In this document: one piece after another, positions 17,825-27,192 of the stretch | Numbering within the stretch: the stretch's first letter is position 1 | Layout of the letters: every line of letters starts with the position of its first letter | Source: Streptomyces cavernae | GTDB taxonomy: Bacteria; Actinomycetota; Actinomycetes; Streptomycetales; Streptomycetaceae | Length of the DNA stretch: 64,000 bases | Direction: 5' to 3' | Assembly: GCF_004023625.1 (NCBI RefSeq) | Contig: NZ_ML137712.1 | Span: 124,001-188,000, forward strand | Translations under genes and position numbers: made by a program | Notes under the pieces: model-generated | The model's database searches: none | The model's input: only the letters and a program-made list of their open reading frames with translations | Told to the model about the DNA's origin: nothing

Positions 17825-18192
17825 CGGTCAAATCAACAAAAAGGTGAGACCACGTTCCAGGTCTTGCCATACAATATCAATCATCAATACCGTCATACAT
17901 CAGCCCGCATCGATCCATCAGCGCACAATGCGATCTAGGGGAGGGCTCAAGGTCGCGACGACGGGTCGGCGCGGGGCGCGGTAGGGGGGTGCCGCCGTGC
18001 TCGGTGAACGCTTTTGTACCGAGTCGCGAGCCGCGCGACCGGCTTTCGCAGTCGGCCAGCTTTGCCAGCTCACCCGGGGTGTTCGGAGACCGATTCCGGC
18101 ATGCCGTAAGTGAGAGACCCCCCTTTCGAACCGGACACGAAGCCGGGCCGCCCAGGGGCGGGCGGCCCACCGGACGAGAGGGACCAAGACTC
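17825..18192. other. 368-bp leader/promoter region inside the polysaccharide locus
   Basis: The first 100 bases are AT-rich for this genome (around 17,860-17,920), a likely promoter region. No gene is seen. A strong hairpin near the downstream start is listed separately. The gap splits the locus into a two-gene front unit and a four-gene back unit. Confidence 0.45.
18145..18168 (+). promoter_or_regulatory. 5'-leader stem-loop before first glycosyltransferase
   Basis: GGGCCGCCC at 18,145-18,153 pairs perfectly with GGGCGGCCC at 18,160-18,168 around a six-base AGGGGC loop. It ends 24 bases before the ATG at 18,193, so it lies in the leader close to the ribosome site. It could act as an attenuator or mRNA stabiliser; no ligand class is recognised. 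Confidence 0.45.
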
Positions 18193-19020
18193 ATGAGTTC
18201 TGTTCTGCGCCCGGCGGTCTCGGAAGACGATCCGTCGGTCACATCGGCAACGAGCAAGTACCGTCCGATCTCCAGTCACCTGGCGATAGCACCGCCGGTG
18301 AGCGTCGTGATACCCGCCATGAACGAGGCGGAGAACCTTCCCTACGTCTTCAAGACGCTGCCGGGGTGGATCCACGAAGTGGTTCTCGTCGACGGCAACT
18401 CCACCGACGACACCGTGCGGGTGGCCCGCGAACTGTGGCCCTCGGTCAAGGTGGTCAAGCAGCGCGGCAAGGGCAAGGGGGATGCCCTGATCACCGGTTT
18501 CGAGGCGTGCACCGGCGACATCATCGTCATGGTCGACGCGGACGGCTCGGCCGACGGCCACGAGATCGTCAGCTACGTCTCGGCGCTGGTGTCCGGTGCG
18601 GACTTCGCCAAGGGGTCGCGGTTCGCCAACGGCGGCGGCACCTCGGACATGACGCCGATCCGCAAGCTCGGCAACCGCGTGCTCTGCGCGGTCGTCAACG
18701 CCAAGTTCGGCGCCCGTTACACCGATCTCTGCTACGGCTACAACGCGTTCTGGCGGCACTGCCTCGACAAGATCGACCTCGACTGCACCGGCTTCGAGGT
18801 CGAGACCCTCATGAACATCCGGGTGGTCAAGGCGGGGCTGAAGGTGCAGGAGATACCGAGCCACGAGTACCTCCGCATCCACGGCACCAGCAACCTGCGG
18901 GCCGTGCGCGACGGCTTCCGGGTGCTCAGGGTGATTCTCAAGGAGCGCTCCAACCGCCGGGCACTCCACCGCAAACCGCGTGGCGCGACGCTCAACTCGC
19001 ACCAGGGAGCGGTGTCTTGA
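18193..19020 (+). CDS. family 2 glycosyltransferase (DPM-synthase-like)
   Basis: The 275-residue cytoplasmic GT-A enzyme has the nucleotide-sugar site in VSVVIPAMNEAENLPYVFKT, VDGNSTDDT and the metal-binding VDADGSADG. It then has RFANGGGTSDMTPIRKLGNR and YTDLCYGYNAFWR, typical of actinobacterial dolichol/polyprenol-phosphate sugar transferases. There are no C-terminal membrane helices. The ATG at 18,193 was chosen because the upstream extension is out of family and crosses the leader hairpin. It is followed by a second GT2 whose TTG start overlaps this stop. It likely charges a lipid carrier or extends the repeat unit. Confidence 0.92.
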   Translation: MSSVLRPAVSEDDPSVTSATSKYRPISSHLAIAPPVSVVIPAMNEAENLPYVFKTLPGWIHEVVLVDGNSTDDTVRVARELWPSVKVVKQRGKGKGDALITGFEACTGDIIVMVDADGSADGHEIVSYVSALVSGADFAKGSRFANGGGTSDMTPIRKLGNRVLCAVVNAKFGARYTDLCYGYNAFWRHCLDKIDLDCTGFEVETLMNIRVVKAGLKVQEIPSHEYLRIHGTSNLRAVRDGFRVLRVILKERSNRRALHRKPRGATLNSHQGAVS

Positions 19021-20033
19021 CCCACCCGGAGATCTCCGTGGTGATCTGTGTGTACACCGAGGACCGCTGGGAGGACATCCTCGCGGCGGTCTCATCGGTG
19101 CGCGCACAGTCACTTCCGGCGCTGGAGACACTGCTGGTCGTGGACCACAATCCCGTCCTCCTGGAGCGGCTGACCAAGGAGTTCAAGGAGGACACGGCGG
19201 TCCGGGTGCTGGCCAACGCGGGCCCGCGCGGCCTGTCCGCGGGCCGCAACACGGGGATCGCTGCCTCCTACGGCGACGTCGTCGCGTTCCTCGACGACGA
19301 CGCGGTGGCCGAACGGGACTGGCTGAGGCACTTCGCCGAGGCGTACGCCGATCCCCGGGTGATGGCGGTCGGCGGCCGGACGCTGCCGATCTGGGCCTCG
19401 GGGCGCCGGCCGGACTGGTTCCCGGAGGAGTTCGACTGGGTGGTGGGCTGCACATACAAGGGCCTGCCGCCCGGCCGGGTCCGGGTGCGCAACGTCCTCG
19501 GCGGCAACGCCTCGTTCAGGCGCACGGCGTTCGACGCGGCGGGCGGCTTCGCGACCGGTATCGGACGGGACGGCGACAAACGGCCGCTGGGCTGCGAGGA
19601 GACGGAGCTGTGCATCCGGCTCACCAGGGCCAGGCCGGACGCCATCCTGCTCATCGACGACCGCGCGGTCATCCACCACCGGGTGCCCGAGGCCCGCGAG
19701 CACTTCGCGTACTTCCGCACCCGCACCTACGCCGAGGGCCTGTCCAAGGCGCTGGTCGCCCGAAGTGTCGGCGCCGGCAAGGGACTCGAGTCCGAGCGCC
19801 GCTACACCACCCGCGTGCTGCCCGCCGGGGTCGCCCGCGGCCTCAGGGACGCCCTGCTGGCCCGCCCCGGAGGCGCGGGCCGGGCGGGCGCGATCGTGGC
19901 CGGCGTACTGACGGCGGCAGGAGGGTACGTCCTCGGCAGCGTCCGGGCGCGCAGAGGTGGAGTCGCCTTCTCGGTGACTCGGATCGCCGGCGCCCGGGGG
20001 GAGACGGAGGCCGAGGGGGAAAGAGCCGCATGA
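19017..20033 (+). CDS. family 2 glycosyltransferase
   Basis: The 338-residue GT-A enzyme shows ISVVICVYTEDRW, then PRGLSAGRNTGIAASYGDVV and FLDDDAVAERDW (the DxD site). The acceptor segment is VLGGNASFRRTAFDAAGGF with GCEETELCIRL, the ED-type catalytic base motif. The C-terminal 70 residues include a weak membrane-binding helix (AGAIVAGVLTAAGGYVLGSV). The start is an unusual TTG at 19,017, overlapping the previous stop by four bases (TTGA) with GGGAG upstream, so translation is coupled. It overlaps the deacetylase start by four bases too. It probably adds a sugar to the polymer repeat unit. Confidence 0.92.
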   Translation: MTHPEISVVICVYTEDRWEDILAAVSSVRAQSLPALETLLVVDHNPVLLERLTKEFKEDTAVRVLANAGPRGLSAGRNTGIAASYGDVVAFLDDDAVAERDWLRHFAEAYADPRVMAVGGRTLPIWASGRRPDWFPEEFDWVVGCTYKGLPPGRVRVRNVLGGNASFRRTAFDAAGGFATGIGRDGDKRPLGCEETELCIRLTRARPDAILLIDDRAVIHHRVPEAREHFAYFRTRTYAEGLSKALVARSVGAGKGLESERRYTTRVLPAGVARGLRDALLARPGGAGRAGAIVAGVLTAAGGYVLGSVRARRGGVAFSVTRIAGARGETEAEGERAA

Positions 20034-20827
20034 TCGAACCCGTACCCATCCTGATGTACCACTCCGTCGCACACACGCCGAACGACGCCACCCGGGACCT
20101 GTCCGTCTCACCCGAGGCGTTCGCCGAACAGCTCACGCTGATCGCCGACCTCGGACTCACCCCGATCAGCACGGCGACCCTCGCCGCCGCCTGGCGCTCG
20201 GGCGGCCCGCTGCCCGAGCGGCCCGTGCTGATCACCTTCGACGACGGCTACGAGGGCGTCCACCGGCACGCGCTGCCCGTGCTCGCCAAACACGGCTTCA
20301 CCGCCACGCTGTTCGTGTCGACGGGCTGGATCAGGGGCGCGTACGACACCGGCGGCGGCCTCGACACCATGCTCGACTGGGACCAGGTACGCGCTCTCGC
20401 CGACGCGGACGTCGAGATCGGCGGCCACAGCCACACCCACCCGCAGCTCGACGAGATCGACGACGACGCCCTCTGGTTCGAGCTGCTGCGCTGCAAACAG
20501 ATCATCGCCGATGAACTGGGCAACCTGCCCGTCTCGTTCGCGTATCCGTACGGCTACTCCAGCCGCCGGGTGCGCCGTACGGTGCGCGCGGCGGGCTTCG
20601 CCCAGGCGCTCGCCGTCAACAACGACCTGGCGCGCCGCGGTCAGGGTCCATACGCCCTGCGCCGCGTCACCGTGCGCCGCAGCACCGGAATCGAGGAGTT
20701 CGAGCGGCTGGTCGAAGGCCGCGCGATCGCCCGCACCTTCGCCAGGGACCGCGCCCTCACCAAGGGGTACGCCGTGGTCCGCCGAGCTCGACAGGTCCGC
20801 CGGAAGGCCATCCCCACCCGTGTCTGA
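20030..20827 (+). CDS. polysaccharide deacetylase (CE4/NodB domain)
   Basis: The 265-residue protein carries the CE4 metal and catalytic motifs. TFDDGYEG holds the catalytic Asp and metal Asp, GGHSHTHPQL the two metal His, and FAYPYGYSS the substrate groove motif. PILMYHSVA near the N-terminus is typical of PgaB/IcaB-like members. There is no signal peptide, so it acts in the cytoplasm on precursors or is exported by another route. The ATG overlaps the previous stop by four bases. The next gene starts eight bases inside its end. Its presence suggests the polymer contains N-acetylated sugars that are partly deacetylated. Confidence 0.93.
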   Translation: MIEPVPILMYHSVAHTPNDATRDLSVSPEAFAEQLTLIADLGLTPISTATLAAAWRSGGPLPERPVLITFDDGYEGVHRHALPVLAKHGFTATLFVSTGWIRGAYDTGGGLDTMLDWDQVRALADADVEIGGHSHTHPQLDEIDDDALWFELLRCKQIIADELGNLPVSFAYPYGYSSRRVRRTVRAAGFAQALAVNNDLARRGQGPYALRRVTVRRSTGIEEFERLVEGRAIARTFARDRALTKGYAVVRRARQVRRKAIPTRV

Positions 20828-23800
20828 CACGACCACAGCACAGGCCAATACCTCGAACACCGAGCCGACGGAGCCGACCGAGGGGACCGAGCAGCCCTCC
20901 GGCCGTCGGCTCAGACTGCCCCGGTTCGGCCGGGGCGGTGCCGGAGGCAGGGGCGGAGGCGCGGGCAGGGGCGGGGGCGAGAGCACGGGCGGGGGCGGGG
21001 GCGGCCAACTGTTCCGCAACGCCTACGCACTGATGCTGAACACCGGTATCTCCGCGGTGCTCGGCCTCGGCTTCTGGCTCGCCGCCGCCCGCTACTACTC
21101 CGAGGACTCGGTCGGCCAGAGCTCCGCCGCGATCGCCGCGATGAAGCTCCTCGCGGGCATCACCGCCGTGACTCTGACCGGTGCCCTGGCCCGGTTCATC
21201 CCGGTCGCCGGGCGCACCACGGGCCGGCTCATCCTGCGCACCTACGCGGGCAGTTCGCTCGTGGTGGCGCTGGCTGCGCTCGTCTTCCTGGTCACGCCCG
21301 GTCCGTGGGAGGACTCGTACCGCTTCCTGCATGACCCGCTGAACGCCGCGTTCTTCGTCGTCGCGGTGGTCGGCTGGTCGGTCCTCACGCTCCAGGACGG
21401 GGTGCTGACCGGGCTGCGCAGCGCGCTGTGGGTGCCGGTGGGCAACACCGTGTTCTCGGCGGTGAAGCTGGCGCTGCTGGTCGCCTTCGCCGTGGCGATC
21501 CCGACGATGGGCGTCTTCGTGTCCTGGGTCGCCGCGATCGCCACGTCCGTACTGCCGCTCGGCTGGCTGGTCTTCCGCCGGCTGGTGCCCCGGCACGAGG
21601 CGGAGACCGCGGAACACGCCCATCCACCGTCCCTGAAGGAGATCGGGCGGTTCCTCGCGGGCGACTACACGGGTTCGCTGTTCTCCCTCGCGGTGGTCTA
21701 CCTGATACCGGTGATCGTCGCGGCGCAGGTCAGCCCGGCCGACAACGCGTACTTCTACATCACCACCACGATCGGCGGCACGGTCAACCTGCTCGCCATC
21801 AACATGGGCGCCTCCCTGACCGTCGAGGGATCCCACGATCCGGCGCGGCTCGCCGCCAACACCCGGGCCGCGCTGCGGCGGATGGCGCGGATCATGCTGC
21901 CGGTGTGCGCCGGGCTGTTCCTCGGGGCGCCGTACATCCTCGGCGTCTTCGGGGCGGGTTACGCGGACGCGGCGACCCCGCTGCTGCGCTGGTTCGCGGT
22001 GGGCGCGGTGCTGCGGGTCGTGATGGAGACCTATTTCGCGGTGCTGCGAGCCCAGAGTCGGACCTCCGGGCTCGCGTATCTGCAGGGCCTGTTGTGCGTG
22101 TCGGTGCTGGGGCTGACACTGTTGCTGCTCCCCCGCATGGGCTTGACCGGCGCGGGGGTCGCGGAGATCTCCAGCCTGGCGGTGATCGTGCTGATCGCGG
22201 CGCCCCGGCTCTACCGGATCGTACGGACGGCGCCGTCCGCCGGCGAACTCCGGGAGGCGGCTACGGACGGCGACCTCGCCGATCCGGCCACTCCCCCGGT
22301 AGCCAAGCCCAGGCGCGGTCCGGCCTGGGCGCAGAAGCTGGACACGGACACGCTTGCCCTCGGGGTGCATGTGGACTTCGACCATCAGGAACGGCGGCCG
22401 GACGTACGCCCGGGACCGGGCACGCCGCCTGCCGGGACGCCCGCCGTGGAGCGGCCCGACCGGCCGCCCTGGGCGCTCAGGTCGCTCCCGAAACAGTCGG
22501 TGGAGCAGTCGGAGGGGCAGTCGGAGGGGCCGGAGCAGCCGCAGCACGTCGTCGGGCTGCCGGTCGAGGAGCGGGAGCCGCCGTCCACTCCGGCCGATGC
22601 CTCGCTGGAAGAGGCGGAGGACCGGGTCTCCCGCAGTCTGGACGAGGCCGAGGCGTCACTGGCGGCGGCGGAGGCGTCACTGGTCGAGGCCGAGGCGGAA
22701 CTGGCGGGAGACTCCGGGAAGGAGTCCCCAGCAGAGCCGGAGGACGCGAAACCGGTCGTGGAGCCGGAGGACGCCAAGCCTGTGGCGGAGCCGGAGGACG
22801 CCGAGCCAGTGGCGGAGCCGGAGGACGCCGAGCCAGTGGCGGAGCCGGAGGACGCCGAGTCGGGCTCCGAGCCGCGGGAGGCCGAGCCCGAGGACGTGGA
22901 GCCGCAGGGCACGGAGCCGGACGACGCCGAGCCGGACTCCGAGCCGCGGGACGCCGAGCCCGAGGACGCCAGGCCGGACTCCGAACCGGAGGACGCCGAG
23001 CCGGTCCCCGAATCCGATGACGACCGGCCCTCGGGTGGACCTGACGAGGCGGCGCCCGTACCGGAAGCCGACGGCTCGGTCCCCACGACGGACTCCGCGG
23101 GTTCCGTGGATTCCGAAGGTTCCGTGGATCTTGCGGGTTCCGCAGGTTCCGAGGAATCCGCGGCCCCCGCACGTGCCGCCGAACAGGAAGCGGCGCGTGC
23201 ACGGGAGCCCGGGGCTGAGGCCGCGGCACATGCTCAGGCACTACCGGTGCGGGAGCCGGAAGCGCCGTCGCGCCGCGATTCCGAGGCTGCCCCGGCGCGC
23301 GAGCCGGAAGCGGCCCCGGCACGCGAGCCGGAACGGTTCCCCGTGCCCGTACCGGGCCCCGTGGCCGTACGGTGGCCCGTGGCTCCGCGCGCGCGGGAGA
23401 CCCGGACACTGTCGCTGCGCACGCCCTCCCCGCCGCCCGCGCGCCCGTCGCTCGCGGAACGCCTGCGGCCCACCCCGTCCGGGCTGGTGCTGTGCTGTCT
23501 GCTGCTGGCCGCCCTCGGGCTGTACTGGGTGCCCGCGCTGGCGCTGGGGGAAGCCGATCTCGACCGCATGGGCGGGCTGGGACTGGTCTCGATCCTGCCG
23601 CCGACGACGCTGGCCGGCGCCGGTCTGCTGGTCGTCGTCTTCGCCTGCTTGCTCTGGTCCCGGCGCGAGCACCGGGTGCTGCTGCTGATCACGCTGCTGG
23701 CCACCGTCGTCTCCCTGCACGCGCTGCCCGCGGTGATCGAGACCGAGCCGAGGTTCGCGACGGCCTGGCAGCACCTGGGGTTCATCGACTACATCGACCG

Positions 23801-25481
23801 CACCGGCTCCGCGGTGCCCGACCTGGACGCCCGCTGGAGCTGGCCGGGCTTCTTCGCGGCGGCCGCGTTCCTGCTCAAGGCCTGCGGGGTCACGGACTTC
23901 ACCGAGCTCATCCGCTGGTGGCCGCTGGCGATCCAACTCCTCTACCTGGCACCGATGTTCCTGCTGATGCGCTCCATGCGGGCGAGCTGGCGGGCCAAAT
24001 GGACCGGTGTCTGGATCTTCGTGCTGAGCGGCTGGGTGGGGCAGGACTACTTCTCGCCGCAGGGCTTCACCTATCTGCTGTACCTGGTGTTCGTGGCGGT
24101 CCTGCTGGTGTGGTTCCGGGCGCCGCGGGTGCTGTGGACGCGGCGGCGCCCCGGTGAGGCGGAGGTCGAACCGGCCGGCCGCCGGCAGCGGACCGTGCTG
24201 CTGATGGTCCTGATCGGGCTGTTCGCGGTGACCGTCCCGGCCCATCAGCTCACCCCGTTCGTGATGCTGGGCGTGCTCGCCGTCCTGGTCCTCATCGGCC
24301 GCTCCGAACTGCGCGGGCTGCCCGTGCTGTTCGCGGTCATGGTCGCCTTCTGGATCGGTTTCATGGCCGAGCCGTACTGGTCCGGGCACTTCGACGAGCT
24401 GTTCGGCGGGGTCGGCGGCGTCGGCAGCAATGTGTCGACATCGGTGTCCGGCCGTATCGAGGGCGGCAGTTCGACCCACAAACTCGTGCTGTACGCACGC
24501 GTGCTGCTCGCCGGCGGCGTGATGGCGTTCGCCTGCTGGGGCTGGCTCAGGCGGCGCGAGTTCAAGTACCGCGAGCGGTCGCTGCTCGTCCTGACCTTCG
24601 TGCCGTTCCTCGGCTTCGGCATGCAGTCCTACGGCGGCGAAATGGCGCTCCGCGTCTTCATGTTCGCGCTCCCCGGCGCGGCCCTGCTGGCCGGGCTCGC
24701 TCTCTTCCCGCGCACCGGGGCCACGGCCGAGGAGCGCGACAAGGACCAGGTGAGCCTCGCCCCGCTCGCGGCGCTGATGGCCGGGCTGGTCCTGATGGGC
24801 GGCTTCCTGGTGGCCCGCTGGGGCAACGAGCCGTTCGAACGGATCAGGCCGGGCGAGGTCGCGGCCATGAACTACGTCTACGCGCACGACAAGCCGACCG
24901 TAAGGCTGCTGTGGCTGAGCAATGACACGGTGAACAACGTGACGCCCGCGATGCCCTGGGGTGCGAGGGACATGGAGAAGGTCGAGTACCGGCCGACCCT
25001 CGCGCCCACCGACCCGGTCCTGGTGTCCGGTCTGGTGAAGTCGCTGAAGGACGCGGGCCCGAACTCGTATCTGATGATCAACCGCAGTCAGGTGACCTAT
25101 CTGATGCTGGACGCGGGCTATCCGGTGAGCTGGGAGGACCGGCTGGTCAGCAACCTGGACCAGCGGCGGGAGCTGAAGAAGGTCCTGGTCAACGAGGACG
25201 TCACGATGTACGCGCTGCGCAGTCAGCCGACGGGCAGCAAGGCGCCGAAGGCGGATCCGGGGCCGATCGGGCCGCAGGTGACCTGGACCCCGTGGTCGGT
25301 GGTCGGCGGACTCGCGACCCTGGCGCTGATCGTGCTGCTGACGGCGCGCGAGGTGGTACGGGTCGCGGTGCGGCCGAGTGTGCGGCAACTGCGCTGGCTG
25401 CAGAGCACCTTCTGGTTCTCGCTGCCACTGCTCGCCGTGCTGGTCGCGTCGTTGGTGCAGCGCTTCCTGACGATCAAGTGA
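20820..25481 (+). CDS. giant fusion: Wzx-like flippase plus polytopic polymerase/GT-C-like module
   Basis: GTG at 20,820 overlaps the deacetylase by eight bases and opens a 1,553-residue frame. Residues 1-60 are Gly-rich. Residues about 60-480 form a 12-14-helix MATE/Wzx-type lipid-linked oligosaccharide flippase (LFRNAYALMLNTGISAVLGL; GGTVNLLAINMGASLTVEGS). Residues about 480-880 are an acidic, disordered linker with five 9-residue repeats of the type EPEDAEPVA, then PAREPEA repeats. Residues about 880-1,553 form a second membrane module of ten or more helices with external loops (WSWPGFFAAAAFLLKACGVT; GWVGQDYFSPQGFTYLLYLV). This second module is typical of actinobacterial GT-C/polymerase-like proteins. 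The fusion suggests flipping and polymerisation are physically coupled. A terminator follows. Confidence 0.85.
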   Translation: MSDTTTAQANTSNTEPTEPTEGTEQPSGRRLRLPRFGRGGAGGRGGGAGRGGGESTGGGGGGQLFRNAYALMLNTGISAVLGLGFWLAAARYYSEDSVGQSSAAIAAMKLLAGITAVTLTGALARFIPVAGRTTGRLILRTYAGSSLVVALAALVFLVTPGPWEDSYRFLHDPLNAAFFVVAVVGWSVLTLQDGVLTGLRSALWVPVGNTVFSAVKLALLVAFAVAIPTMGVFVSWVAAIATSVLPLGWLVFRRLVPRHEAETAEHAHPPSLKEIGRFLAGDYTGSLFSLAVVYLIPVIVAAQVSPADNAYFYITTTIGGTVNLLAINMGASLTVEGSHDPARLAANTRAALRRMARIMLPVCAGLFLGAPYILGVFGAGYADAATPLLRWFAVGAVLRVVMETYFAVLRAQSRTSGLAYLQGLLCVSVLGLTLLLLPRMGLTGAGVAEISSLAVIVLIAAPRLYRIVRTAPSAGELREAATDGDLADPATPPVAKPRRGPAWAQKLDTDTLALGVHVDFDHQERRPDVRPGPGTPPAGTPAVERPDRPPWALRSLPKQSVEQSEGQSEGPEQPQHVVGLPVEEREPPSTPADASLEEAEDRVSRSLDEAEASLAAAEASLVEAEAELAGDSGKESPAEPEDAKPVVEPEDAKPVAEPEDAEPVAEPEDAEPVAEPEDAESGSEPREAEPEDVEPQGTEPDDAEPDSEPRDAEPEDARPDSEPEDAEPVPESDDDRPSGGPDEAAPVPEADGSVPTTDSAGSVDSEGSVDLAGSAGSEESAAPARAAEQEAARAREPGAEAAAHAQALPVREPEAPSRRDSEAAPAREPEAAPAREPERFPVPVPGPVAVRWPVAPRARETRTLSLRTPSPPPARPSLAERLRPTPSGLVLCCLLLAALGLYWVPALALGEADLDRMGGLGLVSILPPTTLAGAGLLVVVFACLLWSRREHRVLLLITLLATVVSLHALPAVIETEPRFATAWQHLGFIDYIDRTGSAVPDLDARWSWPGFFAAAAFLLKACGVTDFTELIRWWPLAIQLLYLAPMFLLMRSMRASWRAKWTGVWIFVLSGWVGQDYFSPQGFTYLLYLVFVAVLLVWFRAPRVLWTRRRPGEAEVEPAGRRQRTVLLMVLIGLFAVTVPAHQLTPFVMLGVLAVLVLIGRSELRGLPVLFAVMVAFWIGFMAEPYWSGHFDELFGGVGGVGSNVSTSVSGRIEGGSSTHKLVLYARVLLAGGVMAFACWGWLRRREFKYRERSLLVLTFVPFLGFGMQSYGGEMALRVFMFALPGAALLAGLALFPRTGATAEERDKDQVSLAPLAALMAGLVLMGGFLVARWGNEPFERIRPGEVAAMNYVYAHDKPTVRLLWLSNDTVNNVTPAMPWGARDMEKVEYRPTLAPTDPVLVSGLVKSLKDAGPNSYLMINRSQVTYLMLDAGYPVSWEDRLVSNLDQRRELKKVLVNEDVTMYALRSQPTGSKAPKADPGPIGPQVTWTPWSVVGGLATLALIVLLTAREVVRVAVRPSVRQLRWLQSTFWFSLPLLAVLVASLVQRFLTIK
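22734..22868 (+). repeat. five in-frame 27-bp repeats encoding EPEDAxPVA
   Basis: Five head-to-tail 27-base units begin at 22,734, 22,761, 22,788, 22,815 and 22,842. They encode nine-residue acidic repeats in the linker of the fusion protein; the third and fourth agree in all nine residues. Length polymorphism among strains is likely. Confidence 0.85.
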
Positions 25482-25510
25482 AGGTCGTACCGCTGCCCTC
25501 CCGCTGGTGA

Positions 25511-25543
25511 AGGGGCTCGAACGGATTCACCGTTCGAGCCCCT
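25511..25543. terminator. strong bidirectional terminator
   Basis: A perfect 14-bp stem (AGGGGCTCGAACGG at 25,511-25,524 and its complement at 25,530-25,543) with a five-base loop lies between the fusion gene and the convergent glycoside hydrolase. Confidence 0.85.
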
Positions 25544-25578
25544 CTACCGCTCGAGCCCGTGCGCCGTCTGCGGCCCTT

Positions 25579-27000
25579 TCACCGCTTGAGCCACTTCACC
25601 TCGTACGCCTTCATGTCGAACCGCCTGCCGTCGACCTGCGCGCTGATCTGCCGGTCCAGGGTGTTCACCACCAGGACGATGTCGTCGTCGGCGAGGACGC
25701 GCACATTGGGCCGGTCGTCCGGGGCGACGGACACCGCCTCGAACTCGGTGCCCGGGCCGAACTCCTCGCTGAAGCGGGAGAGCAGGCCGAGCATCGGCAG
25801 CGGCCTGCCGCCGTCGGCGCCGTCGGTGGGGGTCCACAGACAGCCCGCGCAGCTCCTGCCGCTCTTGACCTCGGGGTTCCAGTAGAAGGCGGAGGTGGTG
25901 CCGCCGCGGGCCAGCGCGATCAGACCGGAGGCCTGGACGGCGACACGACGCGCCTCGGACCAGCCCTTGCGGTCGTCGTTGCCGTCGGCCGGCTCCACGT
26001 AGTACTCGGCCCACCACAGCGGCAGATCACCGGTGCGCTCGCGCACCCAGCGGCTGACGGCGGTGAACTTTTCGGTGGCCGCGAACTCGTCGGGCAGCAG
26101 GTCGTCGTCCTTGGTGTAGCTGGACCCGTCGACGACGACGAAGTCGGCGCCCGCCTTGTTCTTGTTCCAGTACTCGAAGGCGTCGAGCACCCGCTGGTCC
26201 ATCACCCCCCAGGGGCCCTTCAGGGCCGTGGACGCGTTCTCCTTCTGGCGCGGGTCGAGGCTGTCCATCACCAGGTAGGGCCCGCCGACCAGGATGTCCT
26301 TGTCGACCTTTTTCAGCGCCTTGTAGACCAGGTTGTAGAGCTTGGTGTAGCCCTCGTAGTCCCAGCGGCCCTCGGCGTCGTTCCAGAAGCCCTTGAACTC
26401 GTTCCAGACGACGAAGTGGCGTACGTCCGGGTAGCGCTTGGCGACGGTCGCGGCGAGGTTCGCGAAGTCCTGGAAGTGGGCCGGGTCCGGGGCGGTCTCC
26501 AGGGCGGCCTGGCTCCAGTCGGTGTTGCCGACGCCGGACTTGCCGCCCTTCATCCAGTCCGGGGCGCAGCACAGGGTGATCACCGGGGTGCCGCCCGACT
26601 TGCGCATGAAGTCGACGCGGCTGTCCATCTCGTCGAAGTCGTAACGCCCCTTGACGGGTTCGGGGTTTCCGGCGCCCCACCCCATGATGTGCTGGATCTG
26701 CGGCAGCGGCTGCCGCGACAGATCGCCCTCGACGCGCGCGGTGGCCGTGCTGTCACCCTCGTCGGCGCTGTACTGGGTGTGCGTGAAGCCCCAGCCGACC
26801 TCCGGATCGGGCCGCTCGGCGGGGACCGAGGGGCTGCCGTACACCTTGTCCCCGTCCGGAGTCGTGCCCGCCTGGCTGCCACCGCTCGAGGGCAATGTGT
26901 TGATCAAGGTAAGCACCAGAGCCAGAGCGGCCGCCCCCACGCCGAGCAGCGCGGTGAGCCGCCACCGCCGTGCCCCCGAATTCCACCCATGACGTCCCAT
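25579..27000 (-). CDS. membrane-anchored glycoside hydrolase, GH39-like clan A
   Basis: The 473-residue protein has an N-terminal signal-anchor helix (LTALLGVGAAALALVLTLIN) and an external TIM-barrel. The acid/base Glu sits in HFVVWNEFKGFWND and a probable nucleophile Glu in LPLWWAEYYVEP; the WNE segment is typical of clan A families such as GH39. A beta-domain closes the C-terminus (VRVLADDDIVLVVNTLDRQI). The ATG at 27,000 has no clear ribosome site but precedes the anchor directly. It converges on the polysaccharide operon and may trim or release the polymer made there. The exact GH family is not certain. Confidence 0.82.
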   Translation of the reverse strand: MGRHGWNSGARRWRLTALLGVGAAALALVLTLINTLPSSGGSQAGTTPDGDKVYGSPSVPAERPDPEVGWGFTHTQYSADEGDSTATARVEGDLSRQPLPQIQHIMGWGAGNPEPVKGRYDFDEMDSRVDFMRKSGGTPVITLCCAPDWMKGGKSGVGNTDWSQAALETAPDPAHFQDFANLAATVAKRYPDVRHFVVWNEFKGFWNDAEGRWDYEGYTKLYNLVYKALKKVDKDILVGGPYLVMDSLDPRQKENASTALKGPWGVMDQRVLDAFEYWNKNKAGADFVVVDGSSYTKDDDLLPDEFAATEKFTAVSRWVRERTGDLPLWWAEYYVEPADGNDDRKGWSEARRVAVQASGLIALARGGTTSAFYWNPEVKSGRSCAGCLWTPTDGADGGRPLPMLGLLSRFSEEFGPGTEFEAVSVAPDDRPNVRVLADDDIVLVVNTLDRQISAQVDGRRFDMKAYEVKWLKR

Positions 27001-27192
27001 CAAGGGGCAAGAGTAATCGCGTGTGCACGGGCGCGACAGGGCTTCGCGGCACACCTCTGCAACAGGGTGGGAACCGGCGCGGAGGAGGAAGAACGGGCCG
27101 GCGCGTACGGCCCCGGCGGACGAGAACGGACGAGGCGGACGCACTACGAAAACCGGGGTGCACGGGACGCACACGTGCTGGATCATGGCGGC

